NCBI GenBank assembly: GCA_001184205.1
Contig: LBMP01000006.1
Span: forward strand, 1 to 64,000
DNA: 64,000 nt
Source of the DNA: Desulfocarbo indianensis
Lineage (GTDB): Bacteria > Desulfobacterota > Desulfarculia > Desulfarculales > Desulfarculaceae
Direction: 5' to 3'
Below the pieces are notes generated by a model, which did not search any database, had not been told where the DNA came from, and was given only the letters and a program-made list of their open reading frames with translations. This document shows, piece by piece, positions 26,222 through 33,890 of this stretch. Each line of letters opens with the position of its first letter. The first letter of the stretch is position 1. Both the position numbers and the translations under genes were made by a program.

Positions 26222-26677
26222 TCACGTTTTATCTGGCTCTTTAGTAAGCACACCCTGTACCAAATACCTATCCTTACCTTTGTACTGTGGCCTCGCCTTT
26301 TTGAACTCCTCATCCACAGGCACCAATTGAATGAAAAACTCTTTCCCTTTCAGGGGCGCATGCTTCTTCAACTCCAGGAGCAGGCTGATCTGGCTTATGG
26401 TCCAAGTCATAAGCCTGCCCTGGTATTCTATATCAAACCACAGCTCCATGGAACGGCTGTCGAAGGCGCTTGGGGTTTCCTTCCTTGGCTTATCGGTCAA
26501 GAACTTCACGGTGAAGCCTTGGCGCTTCAATTCCTCTCTGGGGCTGAAGAAAGGCGGTAGATCAGTTCCGCCTCCCAGGTTGTCCCATGTTGGACATCCA
26601 GAATTACCATCTACTGTTGGGTTGCTGCTACCGGTGCCTGCCCCGGCTGCCACGTTTTGGTTTTCCTCTGCCATGAT
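26222..26677 (-). CDS. Hypothetical protein
   Basis: About 151 residues; ATG 26677 has AGAGGTG upstream, while a GTG at 26722 lies at the expected +1 of the TATA-type promoter. The first 45 residues are low-complexity; the rest (ELWFDIEYQGRLMTWTIS, KGKEFFIQLVPVDEEFKK) is beta-rich. Function unknown. Confidence 0.55.
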   Translation of the reverse strand: MMAEENQNVAAGAGTGSSNPTVDGNSGCPTWDNLGGGTDLPPFFSPREELKRQGFTVKFLTDKPRKETPSAFDSRSMELWFDIEYQGRLMTWTISQISLLLELKKHAPLKGKEFFIQLVPVDEEFKKARPQYKGKDRYLVQGVLTKEPDKT

Positions 26678-26740
26678 TTGCACCTCTGGGTCTTCCGCGT
26701 CTTTGGCGGCGACCTCACGCACCTGTGGTGAGGTGGCGTG

Positions 26741-26773
26741 CTTAATAAACTTTTCGGATCAGGCCCCGGGACC
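26741..26773 (-). promoter_or_regulatory. CGAAA/TATA-type promoter and palindrome
   Basis: On the minus strand GGTCCCGGGGCC (26762-26773) is followed by TGATCCGAAAAG and TTTATTAAG (centred near 26745). The palindrome is one base from perfect GGTCCCGGGACC. It lies between the divergent genes at 26677 and 26838 and could control both; I see no TATA-like box facing the plus-strand gene. Confidence 0.55.
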
Positions 26774-26837
26774 AAGGATCTGTCAGGTGTTACGTGATAG
26801 GATGCCCTGATGTCTGGCTGAATGCTGCAAAGCATCA

Positions 26838-28079
26838 ATGGAAAAGGATGTGACCGAAAAGCCAACTAAATACAAATGGAGCTTTCCCGCTCGTTTTCGC
26901 GCCCGCAGTTTTGGTTGGCGTTCTTCACGGCTGGCTTGCCAACGGCTACGGGAGGCGGTTTCGGAGATCAAGAAGGTTGCCCGCAAGGACTCGGTGCTCG
27001 GAGGTGAGGGCGCGGTCAAACTGATGGAGAAGATTTGGCCGGCACTCGAGCAAGTGGACTCATCCTCCGGGGCCTTGGGCACTGCCGTCAACAAAGCCCT
27101 TGATGCCTTGGTCCCTCTGGTCATCGAGGCCCCGGCGGGGGATAAGATCAGGGCTCGTTGGCTGGAGCGACTCTGGCAGGCCATACAAGAGGACGGCGTG
27201 GATTACCTGGCCCCTCTTTGTGAGCGCTGGGGGGAGGTGTGCGGCACCCCTGAAAGGGCTTCCACCTGGGCTGACGAGCTCATATCCACGGTCAAGTTGG
27301 CCTGGAGCCATGAGCATCGCGGCTATTTCGTGGGCACAACCGCCTGCCTGTCTTGCCTGCTCACGGCGGGGCGCAACCAGGAGGTCCTGGACCTGTTGGA
27401 GCTGGCTCCCTTCACTTCGTGGCACTACCGGGTTTACGGAATGAAGGCTTTGCTGGCTATGGGGAAAAAGGCAGAGGCCCTGAAGTATGCGCGGGCCTCT
27501 GGTGGGTTGAACGATGACCCCACCGCCATCGCCCTGGCCTGCGAGGAGATACTGCGGTCATCCGGATTAGAAGAAGAGGCCTACCAGAAATATGCCCTGC
27601 CCGCCTACACCGGTTCTCCGGGGCTGGCCACTTTCCGGGCAGTGCTAAAGCGATTTCCGGAACGTGACCCCAACGAGGTCTTCGCTGATCTGGTGGAACA
27701 GACACCTCCGAGCCAAAAGGGGAAATGGTTCGCCACAGCCAAGCATCTTGGACTCTATGATCAGGCTTTACGCCTCGTGCAAGATGGTCCCACCGATCCC
27801 CGCACCCTGAATCGCGCGGCCCGGGACTTCCTTGACGAAAGGCCGGACTTCGCCTTGGGTGCCGCTTTGGCCTCGCTGACTTGGATGGCCCGAGGATACG
27901 GGTATGACATCACCATATCGGATGCCGAGTTCGCGGCTTCCCGTGCCTTGAGCGCGGCTGAGAAGATAGGGGTGGCGGGTGGGGTTCGAGAAAAGCTGCG
28001 GGCGCTGGGCGCCCAAGACCAATCCATGCACGGCATCGTCCGGTTGGCCTTGGCTAAGGTCTTGCCGCCAACCGATTGA
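26838..28079 (+). CDS. Uncharacterised helical-repeat protein
   Basis: A 413-residue protein, helix-rich throughout, with repeated helix pairs (YRVYGMKALLAMGKKAEALK, ATFRAVLKRFPERDPNEVF) like TPR or HEAT-type arrays. The first 130 residues are a distinct domain (FPARFRARSFGWRSSRLAC, GEVCGTPERASTWADEL). Similar proteins occur in mobile elements but I cannot name the family. It is separated from the divergent gene by the palindrome at 26.76 kb. Confidence 0.65.
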   Translation: MEKDVTEKPTKYKWSFPARFRARSFGWRSSRLACQRLREAVSEIKKVARKDSVLGGEGAVKLMEKIWPALEQVDSSSGALGTAVNKALDALVPLVIEAPAGDKIRARWLERLWQAIQEDGVDYLAPLCERWGEVCGTPERASTWADELISTVKLAWSHEHRGYFVGTTACLSCLLTAGRNQEVLDLLELAPFTSWHYRVYGMKALLAMGKKAEALKYARASGGLNDDPTAIALACEEILRSSGLEEEAYQKYALPAYTGSPGLATFRAVLKRFPERDPNEVFADLVEQTPPSQKGKWFATAKHLGLYDQALRLVQDGPTDPRTLNRAARDFLDERPDFALGAALASLTWMARGYGYDITISDAEFAASRALSAAEKIGVAGGVREKLRALGAQDQSMHGIVRLALAKVLPPTD

Positions 28080-28139
28080 GGAACTTTAGGAAGCGTTTGC
28101 CGGCGCTTTGGAATGGGGAGGCGAGGCATCCCCTCCCCA

Positions 28140-28337
28140 TTAGAAGTCAATGTAGTCGCTGGGATCGACCACGTTGCGTAGTTGCTTCAAACGCTCGTCC
28201 ACAAAGTAGCGCTTGCCATCGATGTCGATGACCGGCAGCATTCGCGGTCCGGCGCCTGAGTTCTTTGCTGATTCAGCTAGGAACGCCTCAAGGGCTTTTT
28301 CCCTTTTCTCGGTTTCCAATATTCCAGTGTCTTTCAT
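28140..28337 (-). CDS. Hypothetical small protein
   Basis: A 65-residue protein, ATG 28337 with GAGGTGATGCGC upstream. Ends LPVIDIDGKRYFVDERLKQL, then NVVDPSDYIDF, a compact hydrophobic block often seen in small mobile-element proteins. It follows the gene at 28348-28992 by 10 bp in the same operon. Function unknown. Confidence 0.55.
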   Translation of the reverse strand: MKDTGILETEKREKALEAFLAESAKNSGAGPRMLPVIDIDGKRYFVDERLKQLRNVVDPSDYIDF

Positions 28338-28347
28338 GCGCATCACC

Positions 28348-28992
28348 TCATATCTCCCCTCCAGGGGCTTCCTTCTCAGCGGGGGGAAGGAAGGCCCCGG
28401 GGCCGAGGCCCCTGAGGTTGGCATCCACCGGGTAGGAGAATGGCAAGCTGTAAGTGGTGGCTCTTTGCCCGCGCTCGTGGCTGGCCTGCCGGAAATGCAC
28501 CTCGCCGTAGTCCTCCGGAAATAGTTCATGCACCTTGCGCTGCGCTTCCCTCATCTCGGTCTGCCGCGCCAGTTCCATCATTTCTGCTTGCAGCAGGTCC
28601 GCCTCTCCAGGAGACAGTGCCATCTCGAGATCGAAGTATTCCACCATGACCAGCTCAGGCCCCAGTTCGGCCACCTCGTCCGACTCCAGCGGGAAGCCCC
28701 TGGATTTCATGTACTCCACCAGGCAATGAATCTTGAAGGATGGCTGGCCGTCCTTCATTTCCACCTCCCGGTGGGTGTCGTGGGAGTGCCCGTAATGGGC
28801 ATCCACGAACTGGCCAAGCGCTTCCATCAGAGACTCGATGTCTCCGAATCTTGGCCGAAGAAATGGGATCGGCTTCCATCCGCCGTCACGGCCGCGAAAT
28901 GTTTTCTGGATGGTGATGGCCATGTCACCGTCCTGGTCCTTGTACACATTCACCCAGATGCGCCCTTTCCTAATGCTGGTTATTTTTTCCAT
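28348..28992 (-). CDS. Protein with PC4/'IRAG'-like N-terminal domain
   Basis: A 214-residue protein. Its first 60 residues (IRKGRIWVNVYKDQDG, ITIQKTFRGRDGGWK, FGDIESLMEALGQFV) follow a small beta-sheet pattern found in many plasmid-borne proteins that resemble PC4 ssDNA-binding domains. The rest is acidic and unrecognised. A degenerate copy of the start of this gene lies in inverted orientation at 29144-29238, so this promoter-plus-gene was once duplicated. ssDNA binding is inference. Confidence 0.6.
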   Translation of the reverse strand: MEKITSIRKGRIWVNVYKDQDGDMAITIQKTFRGRDGGWKPIPFLRPRFGDIESLMEALGQFVDAHYGHSHDTHREVEMKDGQPSFKIHCLVEYMKSRGFPLESDEVAELGPELVMVEYFDLEMALSPGEADLLQAEMMELARQTEMREAQRKVHELFPEDYGEVHFRQASHERGQRATTYSLPFSYPVDANLRGLGPGAFLPPAEKEAPGGEI

Positions 28993-28996
28993 GTTC

Positions 28997-29136
28997 TCAC
29001 CTTGTTAAGTTATTGCGCTCCCAATGAAGCCGGGAAATCCATAAATCTTTAGGGCCTCCGGACCGACCCTCTCTACAGAGAGGGGAAAGATTTAGGAAGG
29101 TTCCCGGCGGCGCAATGACCTAACTTAACAAGGTGA
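28997..29136. repeat. Large inverted repeat near the origin
   Basis: The left arm starts TCACCTTGTTAAGTTATTGCGC (28997 on) and the right arm ends GCAATGACCTAACTTAACAAGGTGA (to 29136), with further matches inward (CCCGG, AAATCTTTAGG against GAAAGATTTAGG). Arms of about 50 bp enclose GGCCTCCGGACC (29053-29064) and a small CCCTCTCTacAGAGAGGG hairpin. It holds the promoter of the minus-strand gene and a mirror-image copy facing the origin. Confidence 0.7.
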
Positions 29137-29143
29137 AGAAGAA

Positions 29144-29238
29144 CTGGAAAAATTCCAGCCAATCCGGGCGCATTATTGTTTACAAGGACCACATTTCATA
29201 CATGGCCATTACCATCCCATTATCTCCCATCGCGGCGG
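29144..29238 (+). pseudogene. Degenerate copy of the 28.35-kb gene start
   Basis: The sequence matches the opening of the 214-residue gene in blocks: CTGGAAAAA (ATGGAAAAA in the gene), GGGCGCAT, TACAAGGACCA, ACATGGCCAT, ACCATCC and CGCGGC, in the same order. The start codon has become CTG and the frame is not kept. It is the remnant of the mirror-image gene implied by the inverted repeat. Confidence 0.6.
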
Positions 29239-29299
29239 GGTCTATATAGCGCCTAATGATCGTGAGGCCTCGGGCGTAAATATGATTGTATCTGGGGGA

Positions 29300-29522
29300 G
29301 TAAATGTCCCGTGGAAGTTGCTAGCCATTATTGTATTTATATTTATTATTTATTTTCTATATAGCAATAAATAATAAATAGGATGTTGAAACAGTCAAAC
29401 AAATCTCCACAGGAAAACTACTCCCACGCTGAACTCAATGTTGCCACTGGCTAATGAAGAGAAAAGGATAAATACACATTGGCTTCCAGTGGAAATAGGG
29501 CTAGTAAATGTCCTGTGGAAAA
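29300..29522. other. Putative Orc1/Cdc6 origin with ORB-like repeats
   Basis: Four sites resemble archaeal origin recognition boxes: TCCCGTGGAA (29307-29316), TCCTGTGGAG on the minus strand within 29405-29417, TTCCAGTGGAAA followed by TAGGG (29484-29500), and TCCTGTGGAAAA (29511-29522). Between the first and second lies an AT-only stretch with a perfect 15-bp inverted repeat, TATTTATTATTTATT (29340-29354) and its complement (29366-29380), a likely unwinding element. Location beside the orc1/cdc6-type gene matches archaeal origins. Activity is inferred. Confidence 0.65.
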
Positions 29523-30766
29523 TGGCGACACAACAAGAGACAAGCTCGCAGAGCACGGAAAACCTCATAGAAGCCCTTCACGTGGATCGTAAGAGAAGAT
29601 CTCTGATCACCAACCATATCTACCTGGATGACGAAAAGTTGCCGGAGGACGAGCGTACGGCCGTTTTACGGGAGATTTTCAATCGCAACATACGGGAGAA
29701 GCAGTTGAGCCGGATCATATCCCATCTGACGCCCGTATTGGATGGAGATCATCCTCCATCCGCTTTGGTATACGGGCCCACCGGCTCGGGTAAGACCGTG
29801 ACCCTGATGCACGTGCTTTCTTCTTTTCAGCAGGTCGCCGGCAAACATGGCGTGGCTTTTCGCTACGCCTATATCGATCTATCCTCTCCCAAGACCTACT
29901 TCGGGGCCTTGAATGAATTGGCCATAGCCCTGGACGGCTCCAACCGCAGATATCGTAAGGGCATACCCATCGAGTACATGCAGGCGCGCATCGTGGAAGC
30001 CTTGGATGGCGTGCAAGGCTTCATGTGCCTGCTCATAGACGAGGCTGACAACATCAAACCCAACGTGGATTCTTTTCTCACCTTTCTGGGCAAGACCCTG
30101 CCACGAAAGGTGTCCTGTCGATTGATCCTGGTCTTGCTCACCAACCGGCTGGACTGGGAAAAGGCCTTGGACCCGCGCATACTGAGCTTCTTCAAGAAGA
30201 CCGACATAATCTTCGAGCCATACGATGCCATGGACCTTCTGGAAATACTCAAGATCAGGGTCGAGAAGGCGCTGAATAAAGACAAGGTGGAAGAAGCGGC
30301 TATTAAGAAGGTGGCCGCCTGTGCATCTCGGGAAACCGGCGACGCCCGCAAGGCGGTGGAGCTGTTGGCCAAGGCGGTGATCGTGGCCGAGGAAAGCACG
30401 GGGCGCCTTACCGAGGCGGAGGTCGACTTGGCCGAGGAGCGCTTGGAGATGGACAAAACCGAGGCCCTCATTCGCGCCCTCGCCACCCAGCAACGCCTGG
30501 CCTTGGAGGCCTGTTATCTCTCCGTGGGTCAGAACAACCGGCGCTCAGCCACCGGGCAAGTCTATGAGGTCTACCGCAGAGTCTCTATGCAGGAAGGGGT
30601 GAGTCCTCTGACCCAGAGACGTTTCTCGGATATGATCAGCTTCCTGGATCTCTATGGGTTAGTTACGGCGAGGGCCATCTCCAAGGGGCGTTATGGCTAC
30701 ACCAGGGAGATAACCGGGTGCTTGCCCAGGGAGCTTGTCAAAAGGGCCCTGAGCCATGCCCGCTAG
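29522..30766 (+). CDS. cdc6: Orc1/Cdc6-family replication initiator
   Basis: About 414 residues. AAA+ domain with Walker A YGPTGSGKT (84-92) and Walker B CLLIDEADNI (169-178), then a lid region (SRETGDARKAVELLAKAV) and a C-terminal winged helix (TQRRFSDMISFLDLYGLV). The GDARKA sensor-2 segment and the domain order are those of archaeal Orc1/Cdc6, which bind ORB sites at origins and load MCM. No MCM gene is in the window. ATG 29522 overlaps an ORB-like site; 29438 is the longest frame but has no ribosome site. Such a protein is unusual in a bacterial setting. Confidence 0.85.
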   Translation: MATQQETSSQSTENLIEALHVDRKRRSLITNHIYLDDEKLPEDERTAVLREIFNRNIREKQLSRIISHLTPVLDGDHPPSALVYGPTGSGKTVTLMHVLSSFQQVAGKHGVAFRYAYIDLSSPKTYFGALNELAIALDGSNRRYRKGIPIEYMQARIVEALDGVQGFMCLLIDEADNIKPNVDSFLTFLGKTLPRKVSCRLILVLLTNRLDWEKALDPRILSFFKKTDIIFEPYDAMDLLEILKIRVEKALNKDKVEEAAIKKVAACASRETGDARKAVELLAKAVIVAEESTGRLTEAEVDLAEERLEMDKTEALIRALATQQRLALEACYLSVGQNNRRSATGQVYEVYRRVSMQEGVSPLTQRRFSDMISFLDLYGLVTARAISKGRYGYTREITGCLPRELVKRALSHAR

Positions 30767-31011
30767 AGCAGATCGAATTCTCGCAGAAATATACGCCGTT
30801 CTTTACGAAGGATTTCTTGTTGGGTGGCAGCCAGGAAGGCACTTTCCATGGTTATGGCTTCCAATTCCCTTGGGGAACCACCCTCGAGCCTTTCCAACTC
30901 ACGGCGGGACTGACGAGCCATCAGACTAAGGTCCCGCAAACGCTGCGATTCAAAAAGGGTGTCGGCACCAGACTCGGATAGAAGGTGGGTGCGGGGTAAC
31001 TCCCGTTCCAT
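30763..31011 (-). CDS. Small helical protein (paralogue of 59.4-kb gene)
   Basis: An 82-residue helical, charged protein whose core SQRLRDLSLMARQSRRELERL and tail ILRKERRIFLREFDLL correspond to DIHRLRDLRLMLRNSHREIVRL and LERRILESEMGF of the protein at 59396-59632. Its ATG directly follows the stop of the zinc-ribbon gene (TGAATG). The pair arrangement zinc ribbon then small helical protein is repeated at 59.4-59.8 kb. It converges on the Orc1/Cdc6 gene, overlapping by 4 bp. Function unknown. Confidence 0.65.
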   Translation of the reverse strand: MERELPRTHLLSESGADTLFESQRLRDLSLMARQSRRELERLEGGSPRELEAITMESAFLAATQQEILRKERRIFLREFDLL

Positions 31012-31155
31012 TCAGATCACCATCTTGCGCGTCTTGAATTTGCGTCCACAGTCTTTGCATTTTCGCAGGCGCACTTTGCCTTGCTGTAACGGTCTGAATC
31101 CTTTCCAGATGGTGCGGGTGCCGCCGCAATAGGGGCATTTGAATGGTCTCGCCAT
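31012..31155 (-). CDS. Small zinc-ribbon protein
   Basis: A 47-residue protein: MARPFKCPYCGG, then a helix-turn region (WKGFRPLQQGKVRLRK) and CKDCGRKF. Two CxxC pairs make a classic zinc ribbon, as in the N-terminus of some IS1 InsA-like or transcription factor proteins. GAGGTGATGACTG precedes the ATG. Likely nucleic-acid binding. A paralogue occurs at 59629-59775. It is expressed divergently from a lipoprotein gene across a promoter with the GGTCC palindrome. Confidence 0.7.
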   Translation of the reverse strand: MARPFKCPYCGGTRTIWKGFRPLQQGKVRLRKCKDCGRKFKTRKMVI

Positions 31156-31189
31156 CAGTCATCACCTCGGATTTTCGAATGAGGCCCCT

Positions 31190-31246
31190 CCTTAATATAT
31201 TTTTCGGTCCGGTTGGCCCCGGCCGGGGACCGAAAAGCATATAAAC
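31190..31246. promoter_or_regulatory. Divergent CGAAA/TATA promoters around a palindrome
   Basis: Minus strand: GGACCGAAAAATATATTAAGG (box centred near 31197) for the zinc-ribbon gene. Plus strand: GGACCGAAAAGCATATAAAC (box near 31242) about 26 bp from the lipoprotein ATG at 31268. Between them lies GGCCCCGGCCGGGGACC (31215-31231) and GGTCCGG at 31206. Each promoter is a purine-rich CGAAA element abutting a TATA-like box, as in archaea. Confidence 0.6.
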
Positions 31247-31267
31247 CTGCTTTGCCTGTGAATCCAC

Positions 31268-31792
31268 ATGACCCGAAAAGCTTTTGCAGCGGCTTATCTG
31301 CTCGGACTCTGTTTACTTCTAGCCGCATGCGGACATACCGACACTCACGCGGCCCAGGAACCTGGTTCCGGCGTCGCGATACAGGAGCGGCTGAAAGCCT
31401 TGGACCAATGGATGGAGAGCAACCCCTGTGGGGTGTTGCGGATGCGCCAACCGTTTTTCAATGTGAGCGGTGAGGTGACCGCCAAGGTCGAGCCCGGTAG
31501 CCATGTGTACCTCTACACGGCCCATAACACATCCTTGGCGGGAGCGATCTATGTGACCGAGCATTGCCACGCCATCACCAGGATGCCGATCAACGAAGAT
31601 AATTCCTTCTCGATCAACAGTCTTCCCTTGGGAACTTATGTACTCTCCGTCCCCATCGACTCATTCGGGCCCGCACAAGGATTCCCGGTGGTGAGGGAAT
31701 TCAATCGAAGCGGGCATTCCCTGCAGGTGGCCTTTCATGGCGGCGACAATAGGCATTCTTTGTGCGCCTTCACCGTAACGGCCACCTCTTGA
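31268..31792 (+). CDS. Predicted lipoprotein (paralogue of 59.9-kb gene)
   Basis: A 174-residue protein with a signal peptide and lipobox LLAAC (Cys21), so it should be lipid-anchored outside the cytoplasmic membrane. The mature part (EVTAKVEPGSHVYLYTAHN, LPLGTYVLSVPIDSF, QGFPVVREFNRSG, HGGDNRHSL) is a beta-rich domain shared with the protein at 59878-60393. Domain not recognised. The start has no ribosome site and lies about 26 bp from a TATA-like box, a leaderless arrangement. Confidence 0.75.
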   Translation: MTRKAFAAAYLLGLCLLLAACGHTDTHAAQEPGSGVAIQERLKALDQWMESNPCGVLRMRQPFFNVSGEVTAKVEPGSHVYLYTAHNTSLAGAIYVTEHCHAITRMPINEDNSFSINSLPLGTYVLSVPIDSFGPAQGFPVVREFNRSGHSLQVAFHGGDNRHSLCAFTVTATS

Positions 31793-31795
31793 ATT

Positions 31796-31839
31796 GGTCC
31801 CGGGACCTGGAACCGAAGGTTTTATATAGGTCCTGGACC
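31796..31839 (+). promoter_or_regulatory. Promoter between two GGTCC palindromes
   Basis: A perfect GGTCCCGGGACC (31796-31807), then ACCGAAGG and TTTATATA (31821-31828), then GGTCCTGGACC (31829-31839). The start at 31852 is about 27 bp from the TATA-like box. The second palindrome lies between box and start, where a bound regulator would block transcription. Confidence 0.6.
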
Positions 31840-31851
31840 ATTGACATGACC

Positions 31852-32697
31852 ATGGAATGCGAACAGGCCCCAGCCATCACCATGCAGAGCCCGGTCTATG
31901 TCAATACGGAGAAGCCAGATATCTCACGGTCGAAAGACCGCCCGCTCGAACAGCAAACCAATCCATTACTCGTGGCCTTGGCGCGGGTGGAGAAAAGAAT
32001 CGAGCGATTCAAGGCAGAGGCTAGGGACTTCTATCTGAAGGTGATGCTATCCGTCCATACCTGTGAGCAATGCGGTGGGGGCCTTGAGATGATCGGTCGT
32101 AGCCTGTGTGTTTGCAGGGCTTGCGCGGCACGGATCGATCCGACCACGGCATTCCAACGCAGCCTTTGCTGCGGGGCGGTGCTGGTTAGTAAGCGGACCC
32201 ACTATGCCTGCTCCGGCTGCGGCCGGATAGCGCCATCCCGCTTTCTCTTCAACGAACGCCTCTTCGATGAGGACTATTTCAGGGAAATGATGCGATCATC
32301 CCGGGAAAGGGCTCGGCGCAAGAAGGAAGCCCTCCGGCAGGCGGTACTGGAAAACAGGTCCGAACACCTTGTCCTGGACCAGGAGCCTGATTTGGAGGCC
32401 GTCCCTGGCCTGGCCGAAGCCTTGAACGCGTTTCTGAACTCCTCTTCACTCGACTTGGAGGCTATGGAGGAGGTGACAAGAAGCTTTAACTTAGGCGCCT
32501 ACCGGCGCCACATCCTGGAATGTCTCGGCTGGGGCGCGACACCATTCGCGTCCATCCCGCAGCTGCAAGGGCAAGTCAGGTTGGACCGGGTGTTCAGATT
32601 CGTGACCCTGGTTTTCATGGATCAAGCCGGGGAGGTGGAGTTGGACCAGGAACAAGGCGAACTGCTGGTCCAGAGGGTTTTCCATGAAGCTGACTAA
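31852..32697 (+). CDS. Hypothetical zinc-motif protein
   Basis: About 281 residues. After a helical segment comes a Cys cluster, CEQCGGGLEM, CVCRACAA, LCCGA and CSGCGRI (residues about 66-125), which looks like two zinc ribbons. The rest is charged and helical. Unknown family. ATG 31852 fits the spacing from the TATA-like box; 31846 is an in-frame alternative. Overlaps the next gene by 14 bp. Nucleic-acid binding is plausible only. Confidence 0.6.
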   Translation: MECEQAPAITMQSPVYVNTEKPDISRSKDRPLEQQTNPLLVALARVEKRIERFKAEARDFYLKVMLSVHTCEQCGGGLEMIGRSLCVCRACAARIDPTTAFQRSLCCGAVLVSKRTHYACSGCGRIAPSRFLFNERLFDEDYFREMMRSSRERARRKKEALRQAVLENRSEHLVLDQEPDLEAVPGLAEALNAFLNSSSLDLEAMEEVTRSFNLGAYRRHILECLGWGATPFASIPQLQGQVRLDRVFRFVTLVFMDQAGEVELDQEQGELLVQRVFHEAD

Positions 32698-33046
32698 CAA
32701 GGACAAGGAGTTCCTGGAGCGGCTCCACCGCCTCCTGGAGCAAAAGGAGCTTTCGGTGGACCTCGTGGATCGAGGCCTGAAGCAGATGGTGCTGCGGGGC
32801 AATTACGGTGATCGTATTGACCAGAGCTTTGGCATGACCCGGCAGGGAGTCAGATGGCGCTTCCAGCGCCTTTTCAACGATGTCTATGTCTCTGCCTATG
32901 AAACGATCTATTTCCTTGAAAGCCTGATAGGCCCGGAGCTCAGGGCCTATGCCCTGGAGATCGCCAAGGAGCGCGTGGCCCTGAGAAAAAAAGCCCAAAA
33001 AACCACTGATCCAGGTTTTTACCGTCGAGAAGACCGGTCCGTATAG
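32684..33046 (+). CDS. Hypothetical helix-turn-helix-like protein
   Basis: A 120-residue protein with a stretch YGDRIDQSFGMTRQGVRWRF that reads like a helix-turn-helix (the turn at the Gly, then TRQGVRWRF as recognition helix). Otherwise charged and helical. It overlaps the previous gene and is likely co-transcribed. No family assigned. Confidence 0.5.
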   Translation: MKLTNKDKEFLERLHRLLEQKELSVDLVDRGLKQMVLRGNYGDRIDQSFGMTRQGVRWRFQRLFNDVYVSAYETIYFLESLIGPELRAYALEIAKERVALRKKAQKTTDPGFYRREDRSV

Positions 33047-33301
33047 CCCGTTCCTGGGCTATCCAAATTGTAAAGGGATTTGCCCTCCGGTGATCGAGGA
33101 CCAAATCCGCCCACGATACAGAGGGCGGAGATGCCTCAATCCATCAAGCACCCCTCCCGCGCACCACGGCCACCGAATCGCGCGGTTTTCGGTGGGATGG
33201 GGTCTGGTGCTGTAGGGTGGGCGGAGGGGAAAGAATTTTTTTAACATGGCCTTCAGGCCTATCCGCTCAAAGAAGGCCGCATTTGAATCAAAAAGGCAGG
33301 G
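33047..33301. other. Intergenic region with small inverted repeats
   Basis: No gene seen. It contains CCACCGAA (33170-33177) and TTCGGTGG (33188-33195) as an inverted repeat, a possible terminator or operator before the next gene, and a GGATTTG / CAAATCC pair near 33078-33112. No clear TATA-type box with CGAAA was found. Confidence 0.35.
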
Positions 33302-33724
33302 GTGAAAAAAACGCCAAGCACCAAGATCGAACTCAACGCCAACAAGGTTGCCCGCATTCAGGACATGGAAGAGCTAGCCAGGCTGCTGTTCCCGGGCAAC
33401 CGAAACCATCAGCGGATATTCCTGGCTGTCTTCATAGAGCTCAAATACGCTCCCGGACAATACATGCCTAGCCTGGACCATCTCTGCCAAGAATACGATT
33501 TTACCAAACGCATCCTGGAGACAGTCCGAAGCAAGATGCGTCGCATGGGTCTGATTGATCACGTCTCCAGATTCAACCCACACCATGGCTACAGAGAGGG
33601 ATGGGTATTCTCCAGCCGATTCAACAGAACACTCGGAAGGCTCTCCAATTTACTTTCTGACTTCAAGGATCGGAAGGGAACCAACCAGGAGAAGAAGGAC
33701 CGCGACTTGTTTAGGTATCTGTGA
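33302..33724 (+). CDS. Winged-helix-like protein
   Basis: A 140-residue protein starting at a GTG after AGGG. The middle (NHQRIFLAVFIELKYAPG, then LDHLCQEYDFTKRILETV, SKMRRMGLIDHVSRF) has the layout of a winged helix with a wing near HHGYREGWVF. A DNA-binding role in plasmid regulation or replication is likely. Unknown family. Confidence 0.55.
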   Translation: MKKTPSTKIELNANKVARIQDMEELARLLFPGNRNHQRIFLAVFIELKYAPGQYMPSLDHLCQEYDFTKRILETVRSKMRRMGLIDHVSRFNPHHGYREGWVFSSRFNRTLGRLSNLLSDFKDRKGTNQEKKDRDLFRYL

Positions 33725-33819
33725 CCGATCCACAAGGACCAACGCCCTCGCACGATGCGAGGACGTTGCTATCCTGCTCTGATGACAGCTGCTGCTGGCC
33801 CGCCGTAGGTGGGCCAGCT

Positions 33820-33866
33820 CAATTCCCCATCCCCCTTTGGGGGAGGGGGCTAGGGGGTGGGGGGAA
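33820..33866. repeat. G-rich repeat, quadruplex-capable
   Basis: Between 33839 and 33864 runs of 5, 5, 5 and 6 G are separated by A, CTA and T, preceded by CCCCATCCCCC. The plus-strand repeat can form a G-quadruplex. It lies between convergent genes. The full stretch looks like a short interspersed repeat known from many genomes. The rest of 33725-33890 has no gene. Confidence 0.5.
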
Positions 33867-33890
33867 TAAAAAAACACCCTTTCGGGCGCT

